A DNA stretch of 64,000 nt from Lunularia cruciata (GCA_948567375.1 OX419755.1:15381001-15445000), one strand, 5' to 3'; counted from the first letter of the stretch, positions 22,902 through 35,931 are shown. Notes: a model not told the origin generated them from the sequence alone. Made by a program: numbers and translations.

Positions 22902-23525
22902 AATGCAATATGTACTTCCTACTACTCCTCCACATTCTCATTGATGTAAACCTCCTCTACACCTCTATTGTTATATACAATCTCATCCTCACTCATAACC
23001 CCAATTTCCATGAACAAGTGTGCAAGAACCTGCCCCACATAAGTCACAAAAAAAAATCTACCATCTAGGTGACTAAGCTACCTTTGGATTACCACAAGCT
23101 CTACGTCAATAGCCAATAACATAAGCTCAACCTAGTCATAGTCCACTAGAGTAGATCTAGCCATCTTACTTCACTATGAGAATGATATTCCCATAAACCA
23201 CCCTTGGATGCCAGGCCAAGATAAGAAGTAAACACTTCCAAGTGCATCTAAGTCCACTACATAAATCTACAATGCACCAAGTGCATCTAAGTCCTTTATT
23301 CAAATCCTATCCGTTGCATCTTTGATTTGGAATTTATCCAACCAATACCATTTAATGTAGGGCATATAATAGGATTTAATTATACCTCTCTATCCATAAT
23401 AGATCTCTATGAAAGTCAAAATATAATCCCATCCACAAAACCCACACAACCAAGAAATCCTTTTTGAGCAAAAATAAAAGATTTCCTTGACCTCTCCTCT
23501 TTTCCAAGCCACTTCACCTCCTTGC
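22902..23525. other. Gap between copy I and a solo LTR
   Basis: AT-rich DNA without recognisable coding content. The phrase 'CAAGTGCATCTAAGTCC' (17 bases) occurs twice near 23235-23295. Nothing else seen. Confidence 0.4.
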
Positions 23526-24269
23526 TGTTATACCAAGAGCTAGCCATATGATCTAGATGTGAAATTTGGTTTGGTAACATCTAGAATGATGTTATACATG
23601 ATGGTCAAAATAGATAAGATAGAAGTATCACCAAAAGAGTACTTCTACTAATAGGGCAGAAACCGAAATAAACTTGAGAACCTTAGAACCAATAGCTAGA
23701 GATATGATTTAAAGGTGAGAATTGGTTTGGTAACATCTGGAAGGATGTTACACATGATGGACTAAACAGATCAGAAAGAGGTATCACCAAAAGGGTACTT
23801 CTACAAATAGAGTAGGAACCAAAATATGCCTAAAATCTTTGAAGGCAATTTCGGAGGCCTAAACGGATGAATTAGACCTTGAAAATGTGCAGATCCCCCC
23901 CCACCCCCTATGCAGGAAAGGCTGGCCTTCCCTCTCTTTTGCTTTGTCTTGTCGAGAGCTTTCCAACAGTACCTTACTCACGTGATTTTGACATTCCTAC
24001 AAGAAGATTCACTAAAAGATTCCCTCCAGTCAAAGCTTGTTTGACTAACCAGATAGGACCTAGACTAGACATGTCACCCATCCAAGTAAGTAATCCAAGG
24101 GTGGAGCTTGCTGACATGTCACCTATCTGTGTCCCTAATCCTAAGGTGGAGCTTCCTTGGAGGAGATCCTCTTTGTCTATATAATAAAGAGAAGGTGCTC
24201 CCTTGGGGCATCGAATGTTTGAGTGTGCAATCTGTGTTTTCTCTCTTCTCTTGTCCTCTGAGTATTACA
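23526..24269 (+). mobile_element. Second solo LTR of the family found at 12791
   Basis: The insert begins TGTTATACC and ends GTATTACA, is 744 bp, and is flanked by a perfect 5-bp target duplication CTTGC (23521-23525 and 24270-24274). It is nearly identical along its length to 12791-13527, including the internal duplication of about 156 bp and the TATATAATA box. The close match suggests both inserted recently compared with the decayed copies I-IV. Confidence 0.88.
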
Positions 24270-24865
24270 CTTGCCCAAGGTAGAAATGATTATAGTCTTG
24301 ATACATTTAGTGAATAGAACTATAGACCCCAAACTAATCCCCCATAGGTTTAAGCCTCTTGCCACACTTACTCCATTTCCATGATGCCCAAACCTATCCA
24401 AAGCGAGTGAAACTTGAATCCAAACAAGAGATTGGGACTTGCAAGATCCATTTTTAATTAATCAATGGTCTTGTATTGCATACACCAAAGCTTGAAATGA
24501 AAAAAAATCCATTCTTGTGAGATATCTAAAAGCAATGTTCATCAATCTACAATTTTTTTTAACACAAACTCATTGCTTCTTGTAAATTAGACCCTCCTTT
24601 GCAAATACCAAGATTCCAAATTATAATTCCACCACTTTGTAAGGGTCCTCATTGAATCTTCTTCCTTGTTGGAGCTCCAATCAATCCATTTTGAGCCAAG
24701 AATGTCACTCTCAATTTCTTCTCTCAAAATCACCCTCATGGATTTTGAAATTTTATGGAGGAGGAAAATTTGACACAAGTGCCAGCATCTTGGCAAGGAT
24801 TCAAGTTGGCAAATATCCATGTGGTGAACAAAAAGAACTCATGGCAAATGATTCCTTGTGCTTGA

Positions 24866-25108
24866 GTAGTGCAAAGGGAGTGCAAGCTACAAAGAGGAAA
24901 TAGGAACAAAGAGAGGAAGAAGAAGAGTGAACAATTCCTTACAACTAGGTAGTGCAAAAGGAGTGTGAGCTACAAAGAGGCAATAGGAACAAAGAGAGGA
25001 AACAAGAGAAAGGAGTATGAGTGATCGAGTAGTGCAAAGAAGTGCAAGCTACAAAGAAGAAACAAGAGCAAAGAGAGGAAACAAGAGGAGTGTGATCAAG
25101 AATCAAAA
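24866..25108. repeat. About 80-bp tandem repeat, three imperfect units
   Basis: Units start at about 24866, 24949 and 25029, each containing GTAGTGCAAA, a GTG(C/T)(A/G)AGCTACAAAGA phrase and GAACAAAGAGAGGAA or similar. The flanks share some of the vocabulary. No coding content. Confidence 0.7.
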
Positions 25109-25680
25109 GAAATACTAAATGTGTGTGGCAAGGATCCAATTAAGTGTGCCAAGGATTCAACTAAAATTAATCAATCTTTATCCTTTCAACCTTACACTTG
25201 GCAAATATCCAATATAATTGGCACTTGAAAAATATCCAATTCCATTCATGAACAACAAATCCTTGAGGTAGAGTAGCATAAATGCAATAGGAGTCCCAAT
25301 GACAAGAAATAGAGGGATAGGAAAATGAGAAGAAGAGGCAACATGGCAAGGATTATTAAAAGCAATTATTATTATATAACTTGGCAAATATGCAATTCAA
25401 AAACAACAACTTCTTGTAGTGGAGAGCATGATTCCTTGAGTAATTGAAGCTAATACTTAAGTGATAGGAAACAGGTGTTAGAAAAATCATTGAGAATGTA
25501 GGATTAGTAAGAAAGTAAACACATTAGCAAAAACGTCGTTTAAAAATTAAATGATTCATTTATGGGATCTTAGTCAATGGGATTTTAATTAGCAATTAAG
25601 ACTTCTTGTGGTTTCCCAAACATCCTAATACCACCATAAACCTCTACAATTCATGGTTTTGATCTCTTGTAACATCTTTA

Positions 25681-26080
25681 TGGTTACTAAGTAGAGCACT
25701 TATAAACATATTTTCACTTCTTTATCTTGTTGGATGTTAATTTTGCTAGGTTACCTATAAATTGCTTTATGAAATCCTATGGATCATCAAAAAGGCTAAC
25801 TTTGAAACCGCCTACTATTGTACTAGTACTACTTGATTACAACACAAATGATTGTGGGTTCTCTTTGTGTTCTGATCATATGGCTACTAAGTAGAGCACT
25901 TACAAACAAATTTTCACTTCTTGATCTTGTTGCATGTTAAATTTTGCTAGGTTACCTGTATATTGCTTTATGGAATCTTATAGGTCATCTAAAAGGGTAA
26001 CTTTGAAACCCTCTACTATTGTACTAGTACTACTCAATTCAACACAAATGATTTTGAATACTCTTTGTGTTTTGATCATG
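25681..26080. repeat. 200-bp tandem duplication
   Basis: 25681-25880 (starts TGGTTACTAAGTAGAGC) and 25881-26080 (starts TGGCTACTAAGTAGAGC) are adjacent copies that align throughout with scattered substitutions and ends in TTTGTGTT(C/T)TGATCAT. No coding content. Confidence 0.85.
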
Positions 26081-27063
26081 AAGGGCTTAAAACTGACATC
26101 TTCTTGGACTCTTGCTCTAGATTCTAGCAAGATATAACAAGGTGTTGTTGGATCAACTACCATCAATAGCGAGAGAGAACATGACCGCATGTGAAAGCAA
26201 GAAGGATGGGAAGACCACATCATGCCATACAAGGAAAATAAAAAGGGGGTAAAATGGGCTAAGACCCAATAGTATTGGTAAGAGGAATCTGCCTTACAAC
26301 TCCTAAGATATCTAAGCTATGCAAGTCGTATGGTCTACAAACAATTGGAGCATTCAAAGAAACATCACCTAGTGTGATTGCTCTTTTATGGATTGCACCA
26401 GCCAATACTCTTAATAGAGCAATGGACACAAATTGCCAAAAATGTGTAGTGAAATATGAGAGTTATAGTGATAACCCTAACATCTCAAATGATATGCCCT
26501 TGTGAACTCCTTGACAAAGGTATGAAATGATGCATCCATTGCTCTATATAACTCCAAGGCTAGAGGAACAAAGAGGTGACCTCATTACATACCCTTATAC
26601 TTGGAGACCTTGCTTATGGCCGCTCTACTTGCTGCCCATCCTAGAGGATGGGTGATCACTCCCTCCAACACCACATCATGTGTAAGATGTGTGACCAACT
26701 ATCCGCTACTATCACCTGATCATCTTGGACCAAGTATAAGTCTACCTTGACTTGTGTTGACTGCAAAGCATACAATTAGTAGTCATTGTTAAACTTGGGA
26801 GGTTGGGATCAATGAAAGCTGACTAGACAATATCTTGGAGACTTGTTCTCAATAGCTCAAGGATCAAGCTTCCATGGTTGGTCTATAGACCATTTGCTTC
26901 AACTCTTACCTATTAGACAAGAGTATGTAATTGACAAAAAAAGGCTCAATAACAAAGAAGTTGATGCATGTAGTGGAGCTTGCTGATTACACCCTCAGCT
27001 ATCAGATCTACAGTTTGATTCATGACTAAGATATTTGGAGTATGACATAATTAGGTGATCTGG

Positions 27064-27452
27064 ACTGAATAATGTTCATAACATATTATGTAGTAATGTC
27101 TCCCCTGATAGTATAATTACATCAACATCAATTACTTCTCATTGTATCAAATGCTTGCCAAACGGGGTTCTCAATGTTTCACTTTATCCAACAAGAGACC
27201 TAGGCTTTATAAATGGAAAAGAGAGTTACTTTTAGAGAGGTATGATATATTATTATGTTATTTGAACTGAATAATGTCTATAACATGTGATGAGATAATG
27301 TCTCCCATGATAGTATCATTACATCAACAACTTCTCACTTTCTCAAATTGGCTTGTCAATGGGTTCTTTAGTAGGGTTCTCAATAGTTCACATTATCCAG
27401 CAAGAGATCTAGGCTTTGTATATAGAAAAGAGAGTTGCTTCTATAGAGGTTC
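27064..27452. repeat. About 202-bp tandem duplication
   Basis: 27064-27265 and 27266-27452 both start ACTGAATAATGT and share ATGTCTCCC(C/A)TGATAGTAT, GGGTTCTCAAT and AAAAGAGAGTT(A/G)CTT in the same order. They are more diverged than the pair at 25681, with small gaps. Confidence 0.78.
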
Positions 27453-28934
27453 ATTGTGCATATTTATTAGTTTATTTCTAGTCTTAGTTTATTGGACCAG
27501 ATTCTCTACATTCATTGATTTTTTTATTAAGGATTCTACTAAGGATCAGTTTTAGCATCTGATTATTTCAGTCATTTGAGGCTACATTCAAGGATTTTTG
27601 GATGTGTTTCTTACCATCTTGTCTTTGATAACTACAAACAACAAAGCTAACTTAGATTTAATAGGAGATATTTGAAAGGAATCTAAACTCTTTACAAATC
27701 TTTCATCAGTTTGACATGCATAATCCATCAAACATTGAAGTTATGGAGCAGTCATGCAATTAAACTATAGAGTCTCATGTTGTCATTGAGTGTGCATCAA
27801 CATCCTATTATGTTATCACAATTGTGAATTTATTCATTTATTTCTCTTTCTTTATTTACATCTAGCATAAACTTGCAAGGTCATTTAATTCTAACCACTA
27901 TTCATGTCCTTTTGTTGTTGTTGTTGTTGGAAATGTATGAACTATAGACCTTTTGGGCAATTTTTTCATAATACTTTCTCATGAGTAAAGTGCTATAAAG
28001 ATTTAGTATTTCAATATCATATTGAAAATTCTATATGCTCAAGGGAAAAAATAAAACTTAGCCATTCTAACTATTCATTCCTACCTCAAATAAATACATA
28101 AATAGGTGATACCTTATAAAATATTAGGTTTTTAAGTTCACATTGTTTACATAATTGTAAAGTCAAAACTAATAATGAATAGTGTTGAAGTATGAGAAAA
28201 TTGATTTGGTAGTTCAACTTTCATATCCAATTGACTCAAAATATCTTTTGATCTATATGATCAAGTATGCACATGAAAAAAAATTGTATAATATATGGAA
28301 TGGGGAGTTATTATGATAAAGAAAATCTCTCAAAACATTAATTGAGTTTTTATACAATAAACATTGAACACTTTTACTCATTGCTCTTTTTCTTTCAAAA
28401 TTAACACATTATTAATATTGTAGTAATGGTGCAAATGAGGACTATATCTTTGTCATGAGAATAGCATGACTTTACCAATTACTAACATCCCTAAATGAGG
28501 TTTCATACTACTATATAAGATACTTATATGTTTTTAATGATCATATAACTACCATCAATTTTTTATGACCAATGATATATTTAATAAGAACTAAATATAA
28601 TTGCATTGAAGAATTCCACATAGAGTAATCTAATTTAATGTGAGTTGAACACCAAGCTACCTCACTAGAGTAGTAAGATATAACACTAGAATCCGTTCAT
28701 TATTATGAATTTTTTTAGTATAAAATATATCAAAGCTAAGCATGTCCATCTAAATGGAGAAGATTTATATTATTCACTTGAGGTTAAACAAAAATTTTGA
28801 ATAGATTTTTTCCAAATTCTTGCTCACTAGTAAGTTCTCTCCATGTAAATCCACTTTAAGGATATTTAAAGAATAAAAAGGTTTAAACTAAAGCTAGTAT
28901 ATGATAATACAAAGCATAAGTAAAAAAAAAATAA

Positions 28935-31900
28935 CCTCAATGGGACAGTCAGGGTTAGAGTGCTAAGTCCAGTCCAAGAGGTAAACCTTCAAAGTGCAAT
29001 TCTAGAGAGCTCACTTCTTTGATGTTGAGCCTTCAAGTTCTTGGCTATGGTGGACAAAGGCAGGCGAGCGTCTTGAAGTCTCTTAGTTAGAGTGGGTGTA
29101 ACTTGATAGTGTAATCAATGTATATTATTGGTAGTTTCTTGAGTTGCATGATTGCTTTATGATCCAAGTTGAGTGTGAACTAAACTGATTACATTAGAGA
29201 AGTGAAGTCAAGGGGAAATTGGGTGTGGGAACAACAAGTTGGTGGTATTTCTAGGCATGGAAGATTGTTTATACCTTTGTTTCTTGCTTGATTTCTTTAA
29301 GAGTGGATTGTATGCAAAAGCATTTGTGGGAATTGTTATGGAAGTACTGCCCAAATTTTGTGAAATTGAAGTCAAATTGAGTCAATAAGTGTTTAATTTG
29401 GGAATAGTAGAGTGAAATTGGAGGATATGGTGATATAATGGAGCCAAAGTGGTAAAATTGGAGCCAAATTTGGGAACCTATCCTCTCAAATTAGGGACAT
29501 AGAGCTCCTCATCCTCTCAATTTGACTCAATTTGGCGATTAACAAAGGATTTAAGTGTTCTTTCAATAGCCAAAAGAGTTAGAAGTCTATTAGATTAGCA
29601 AAGATTGTCCAAGTTTAGAGGTTGCCCAAGTTTGGTAAAGGTTTGTCCTAGCTAGTGCTTGAGTTGGTGGAGGTTAGCCAGATTGGAAAAGGTTCAATTT
29701 GGTAAGAAGAAGGGACTCATTTGGTATAAGGTTGTGGGCTAAAGAGGTTATAAACCTAAAAGGGCCAACAAGCCAACTTACATGAGGTTAGCTAGTTTAG
29801 ATGGTTTTCTAGTATTCTTTTGGTAAAATCCACCCAGCCTTTGGAATTCTACAGAATAGGTTTTGAACCCTAGATCTATGGCTCCTAGACTTGTGCTCTA
29901 GCCAATTAGTTCATTGTCACTTGTTGTCCTAATGATTGGTAGATTGATACATATACTCATGTAACTTTGGCTAGTTGATCTCGTTTGATCTCGTTCTTGG
30001 TGACCTTGGTAACATATGAATAGGTAGATACTCCTATTATATCAAATGCCAAATTGTGATAGAATCAATCTGGTTTTGATTTGTAAGATGAGTGTTATTG
30101 TTTAAATATCTTGTGATTGGACTCCTTCCATTCTCTACTTCTTATTTGTGCATCTTTATGTGAGGTGCTTGATATTTAGAGTGTTGGTGCTTTGGTATGT
30201 TCTTGGTAGTAAGATTGGAGTAATGACTAATCAAACTACTTATATTCTTCTCTCTGGTGAGGTAGGAAGGGATGGCTTATAGATTGTGAGAGTGCGTGTT
30301 ATGATGATAGGTTATAAATTACCCTTTTCCTTAATGTAGTTATCATAGTTAGAGTTACATTCGTAGATGGTATTTGGTTGGTGGTGGTACTTAGTGGTTA
30401 CAGTTGTGGTTTAGAGTACATTGTCATGATGGAGTTGTCTTTGTGGGTTCTTTTGCTACAGTATGTAGTGGGTTTATAAAAGAGTGGTACTTTGTATCTA
30501 CCTATATCTTAGGTCTCAATGCGAGGAGATTGATTCCAATTTGAAGTTTGACATAGTAGCTCATTCATTTAAGAGTGCACTTGGTGTGTCCACACCATTT
30601 TTGTGGAACAAAAACAAGATTTATGAGGCCTTCAAAGGCCCCAAGTGCTACTTTGGTATAGTGGGTACCATTGAGTTGGATAGCTTCATCAAGGAGTTTG
30701 ATAGTTGGTTTGATCTCTAGCAGATGCACACCCGAATTTTTTCACACTCTTCATGGCATGGAAGGGGTTATTCCAACACTTGGAAGGTCTGCCAATGGAT
30801 GACTTCTATGAGTTAAGGAATGCTCACTTAGAGGAGGTTGAACTATGGAGAGATATTGGTCTTTGAACTTCATTTTTTCACTTTAAGCTTCATTTTTAGA
30901 GGTAGATTGGCAATACCTACAAGTTCTAGCTCTAGTAACGTTGGTGTATCCAATGGAGATGCACTATTTGGAGATGATGCTACTATGAGTGGAGGTACCA
31001 TTGCAAGGAGTGGTATAACCCCATGGTAGAGTTCTTCCATTTCTTGAGCAAAAGTACCAAGGAGTATAGATTGACAAGTTCAACAGCTTGCAAGAGTTTC
31101 ATGCCATTTGTAGCATCATACCTAGATTGCTCAGACTCTAAAGTAGTAAAGTTGGTAGTCAAGAGTATTTTAGTAGTTATTCATAGACTACTTGTTGACG
31201 GACAGATTTTGTGTTTAGAGTACTGACTACATGGTGGGGCCCACTGTCACTTGCACCATTTGGACCGTTAAATGTGCCATCAACAAGACTGTTAGGGTTT
31301 GAAATCTAGCTCAAGTCCTAGGGGTATAGTTTTGAAGTGCAGCTCCAAAGAGATCACTGAGGTTGAGCCTTTGAGTTCTTGGCTATGGTGGACAGAGGCT
31401 GGCAAGCATCACCTAGATTCTCTTAGCTAGAGTGGGTGTGGCTTGACTGTAATCAATGCCTAGTTGATGGTAGATTATTGAAGATCTGATCAAGTACTAA
31501 TCTGATTGAGAGTGATTTGAGTTGTATAACAAACTGATTATTGTGGTACTTTAGAGTCCATGTATGACTTATGTATGAGTTGTCCTTCTCTAGTGTTTGA
31601 TGTTAACAACAATGTATGTTGTCTAGCAATGTATATATACACAACAAGAGTTCTAGCAAAAGGCTAAAGAGAAACTACATGAGACATACACTCGCATGAG
31701 ATGGTTGATTAGTTTTACTCAAGGAATTATTGAGACCTAGGTAGTCCAATTTTGGTATGGGATATTGGATGAGGAGTTGCAATGTAGTGGATGTGATGCT
31801 ACATTGTTATATGCTACCTCACCAACTTTGGAGTTGGTCTTTGGTTTGGTTGAGCATATTGAGCTTCACTTAGTGAAGGAGAGAGTGGTGACACCTGGAT

Positions 31901-32441
31901 TTGGTAGGAAGACCTCATCTATGGTTATTGCTTCTTCCAAAGTGCAAGAGAGTGCAGCACACCATGTTAGCTTTCAAGGGTAGAGTGGAAAAACCCAATC
32001 TTAGGAGCAAATGGAGTGCCTAATGCACCTAGATACTCATCCTCATTTTTTGGTTAGTAGTAGCTAGTAAGTGATAGTATTGGTTGTTGGACCTATAGTG
32101 GAACATCACCACAAGAAAGAGTGACCCTAGGATAGTGAGCATGATACCTTTGGAGCACCACAACCAACTAAGAGAAAATATGACCATTGTCACAAATTTG
32201 GTCATACTAGTGATCAATGCTTTGACCTCCACCTAGAGTCATAGAGTGGTAGGGTTGCTATGGAAGGTAGTAGAGGAACTACACTTGGTGCAAGCTCAAT
32301 ACCTACTATTTCTTTTGATATAACCATGGCTACTAAGATTGAGCACTTAGAGCAAAGATTGGCTAGCACGGTTATAGCTTAGAGGAGATCAGATTCAAGC
32401 ATTGAGACTTCCACCTCTTATGTTGGTGATAGAGATATCCT
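28935..32441 (+). mobile_element. Ty3/gypsy-type element, copy II (5' part only)
   Basis: Truncated segment B (28935-29182), leader, and gag up to about 32441; protease and all of pol are missing. The leader carries about 0.4 kb of extra sequence (about 29290-29760) compared with copy I. Gag is recognised by KGPKCYFGIVGTIELDSF (about 30634) and a zinc knuckle reading DHCHKFGHTSDQCFDLHLE (about 32172, first Cys changed to Tyr). Gag is split at 31097-31646 by a solo LTR of the same family. The end at 32441 abuts an inverted pol fragment. Confidence 0.8.
31097..31646 (+). mobile_element. Solo LTR (B+A) of the DNMT element family inside gag of copy II
   Basis: A 550-bp B+A unit (B 31097-31540, A 31541-31646) interrupts gag and is flanked by a perfect 4-bp duplication AGAG (31093-31096, 31647-31650). 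Gag sequence continues across it: CTTGCAAGAG before, AGAGTTCTAGCAAAAGGC after, matching copy I at about 15476. This fixes the mobile termini as TGTC...(start mutated to TTTC) and ...CAACA. Confidence 0.88.
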
Positions 32442-32672
32442 TGGTTGCTTTGCAAATACCCACCTATGGACCAGAGTCTAATAAGACCCTCTATGGTATA
32501 TAGACCTTCCTTGAAGGTCTGACCATACAAAAAATCACACTCTCATTATCCAATAGGACAATTCCAAGTGTGAATTGAGCTCACTCAAATATAGGTCTAG
32601 TTGGTAACTCCTCCAACATAGTAGTTAGTGCTTGCCATAAACCATTGGTAGTTGAATGGATCCCATGCTCCT
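32442..32672 (-). mobile_element. Inverted fragment of pol (protease region)
   Basis: About 225 bases match copy I 16826-17010 in reverse orientation, for example the complement of ACCAATGGTTTATGGCAAGC and of TTCAAGGAAGGTCTATA. It lies exactly between the broken end of copy II and the start of copy III. Confidence 0.8.
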
Positions 32673-35241
32673 TGTCATGACATCTGTAGCACCAATGCTA
32701 GTTTGCTCAAATGTTGGAGTGGTAGTGTAGGTAGTCATAGTTATTTTAGTAGTTACTCATGGATTACTTGTTGATAGTTATATTTTGTGTTAAGGTTATT
32801 GATCACATGGTACGACCCATTATCACTTGCACCATTTACACCATTGGATGTGCCATTAGCGGTGCCGTTAGGGCTAGAGACTTAGGCCAAGCAAAGGAGT
32901 ATGCTTGCAAAGTGCAACTCCAAAGAGTTCACTTCTCTAATGTTCAACCTTTGAGTTCTTTGCTATGGTAGACAGAGGCCAGTGAACATCACTTGGGGTT
33001 TCTTAGCTAGAGTGGGTGTGGCTTAATTGTAATCAATGCTTGATTGTTGATAGATTGTTGAGTGAAGGATTAAGTACAAATCTGATTTGAGTATGATTTG
33101 AATGGAAGAATGAACTGATTATATCAAAGAAATGAGAGTCAAGGAGAAATCAAGTGGCATTTAGAGGCTTCAAGGCATAAGGTTGTGAGTTAGAGAGGCT
33201 ACACAGGGCTAGTAAACAAGCTTGTTGGTGTGAGACTAGCCAATTTAGATGTATTTTTTGGCAAATCTGCCCACCCTTCTAGATTGTGCGGAATAGGGTT
33301 TGAACCTCAATTCTCTAGTTCTTGGATTGGTGTCCACCTTCACTTGTTGTCCTAGTGATTGGTCGACTGATACCTATATACATCTAGCTTTGGCTAGGAG
33401 AGACAATTTGATGTTATCTTTGGTGATCTTGGTAGCTTAGGAATAGGTAGATAGTCATGTTATGTCAAATGCCAAATGGTGATAAAGTCAATCCGGTGTT
33501 GAGATGAAGAGTTTCATTTAGACTTCTTATAATTGGACCCCCTCCATTCTCTACTTCTTGTTTGTGCATTATGTTTGTGTGAGGTGCCTTAAATTTAAAG
33601 CGTTAGTGCTCTACTATACTCTCGATAGTGAGGTTAGAGTGATTACCACTCAAACTATATATGTTTTTCTCTAGTGAGGTAGGAAGTTATGACTTGTAGA
33701 CCATGAGTGTGTGTTGTGATGATGTATTATAGGTTACTTTTTTCCCTAGTGTAGTTGTCATAGTTAGTTAGAGCTATATTAATGAGTGGTGTTCAATTGG
33801 TGGTGGCACTTGGTGTTGATCCTTAGTGGAGTACTTGTGATCGTTATGGTTGTGATTTGAGTTACATTGTCACAATAAAGTTCTCTAGGGATTTTAAAAG
33901 AGATATTGCTGCAATATGCAATGGGTTTACATGGAGTGGCGCTTGATATTAGCCTATATCTCAAGTCCTAATGAAGGAGAAGATTGACTATGATTTGGAG
34001 TTTGATATAGGAGCTAATTCAATTGAGAGTGTACCTAGTGTGTTCAGATTATTGTTGTGAGACATGGACAAGAGTTATGGGGTCTCCAAAGGCCCTAAGT
34101 GCTACTCTAATACAGTATGTACCATTGAATTAGATGACTTCATTTAGGAGTTTAATAGTTGGTGTGATCTGTAACAGATGTGGAACTTGACTTTGTTCAC
34201 ACCCTTCATGGCATGGAAGGAGTTATTTTAGCACTTGGAGGGTCCACCAATGGATGACTATCATGAGTTCAAGAGAGCTCACTTGAAGGAAATTGAGCTA
34301 TGGAGGTAGTATTGGTCTCCAAACTACATCTCCATCACTTCAGGCTTGGTTGCTAGGGGTAGATCAACATACATATGAGTTCTAGCTCTATTAGCATTGG
34401 TGTATCTAGTGGAGGTGCACTAGTTGGAGATGGTGCTTCTACAAGTGGAGGTACCACTACAAGAGGTGGTGGGATTTAACATCACTATGGAGTTCTTCTA
34501 GTGCTTGAGGTAGAACTAACAAGGAGTGTAGACTGACAAGATAAGGAGCTTGTAAGAGTTCCAATGGAAGGGTAGAGAGAGTCTACGTGAGGCATACACT
34601 CACATGAGATGGCTGATCAATTTCAATCAAAGAGTTATTGAGACTTGAATGGTCTAGTTTTGGTATGGAATCTTGGACAAGGAGTTTTGACATAGAGTAC
34701 ATAATGTTATGTTGTTATAGGTTACCTCACCTACTTTGGTAGTGGTATTTAGTTTGGTTGAGTGCATGGAGCTCAACATGGTAGAGGAGAGAGTGATGAT
34801 ATCTAGATTTAAAAGGGAGACCTTATCTAAAATTGTTACTTTGTTTAGAGTGTAGTTGAGTGCACTACACCGTGTTGGCTTTTGAAGGCAGAATGAACAG
34901 CTCGGATCTTAGGGAGCAAGTGGAGGGCCTAGTGCAACTAGACTCTTACCTTCATTTTCAAGTAAGCAATAGCCAATAAGTAGTGGTATTCTTGTTGGAC
35001 TTATGGTGGTCTCATCACAAGAGAGAGTGCACTTAGGGCAATGGACATGATACATCTAATGCATCATAACAAGCACAAAGTCAATGTGACCATTGCCATA
35101 GATCTGGTCACTCTATTGACCCAATGCTTTGACCTTATTCGGAGTTATGGAGTGGTAGGGTTGCTATGGCAAGTGGTAGAGGAGTTCTAGATCATGGAGG
35201 ATGAGGTGGTAGAGGACCTACACATGGGAGGGGTGCACTAC

Positions 35242-35931
35242 TATAATACCCATTTGTGCATATGTGTGGCATTGTGATATTTAGCTTGGTATTATAAGTA
35301 CTTGAGAGATATTATTTATATAAATAAAGGATGGTTCTACATTAGTCATGATTAGCTAAAGTTATTCATAGCTAAGATAGAGGAGACCTTACTTTAGAAG
35401 AAGTAGAAAAGATGAGCACTATTATTTTGGATTCTAGTGTGTTGACTTGGGTTTAGGTGTTTAGGTGTTTTTCTTTGAGGAAAGAGTTGAGAACTCTTGG
35501 GCCCACAAGCCTTTTTGTTTTGGAATCTTCTATAGTCCAAGGATAGCCCATGTCAAAGGAATCCTTGATTTAGTGGTTGAGTCAAGATAAGATCACATGC
35601 TTAGGAGAATATTCCCATGAGAGTGGATTTTCCTTTAGCTTTTTGACTTTATTTGACTTTTAGCCTAGTAACTTGAGTTAATCTAGTAATTAGTAACTTT
35701 GGTGCATAACTATTTCACAAGTATATAAGATAGGGGTGAAGAGGTACTTATCATCCTTCATTTGCAACTATCTCTCTCTCATTGAGTTCTCTAGTGAAAA
35801 ATGCCTTGAGTCTTGGAGTGTTAGCCTTAGAGGAGTATGATGGAGTTGAGGTTCTTTGCCTCCTTAGTCCATGGTGTGCTACCATAATAGCCATCAGAGT
35901 TTCATCTTGAGTGAAAGACAAGCTGATTCAC
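35242..35931 (+). mobile_element. LTR-like insertion of about 690 bp in gag of copy III
   Basis: Gag is interrupted between GGGGTGCACTAC and AGTACTTGCCC. The insert starts TATAATACCC and ends TGATTCAC(A), with flanking ACTAC / AGTAC (one mismatch), which fits an old 5-bp target duplication. It holds a TATA-like box in GTATATAAGATAGG (about 35721). No open frame. The start resembles that of the solo LTR family at 12791 (TGTAATACC), but the body differs. Confidence 0.65.

Larger units (their letters stand above)
24270..28934. other. Gene-free AT-rich stretch with local tandem duplications
   Basis: No host gene or RNA gene is seen. It holds three tandem duplications listed separately (24866, 25681, 27064). 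An open frame of 76 codons at 26275-26505 (IGAFKETSPSVIALLWIAPA) is coding-like but unrecognised. A GTT run of about six units is at 27914-27931. 27560-28930 is very AT-rich and featureless. Confidence 0.45.

Noticed and set aside
27914-27931. GTT trinucleotide run
   Set aside because: Simple microsatellite without coding or structural context.
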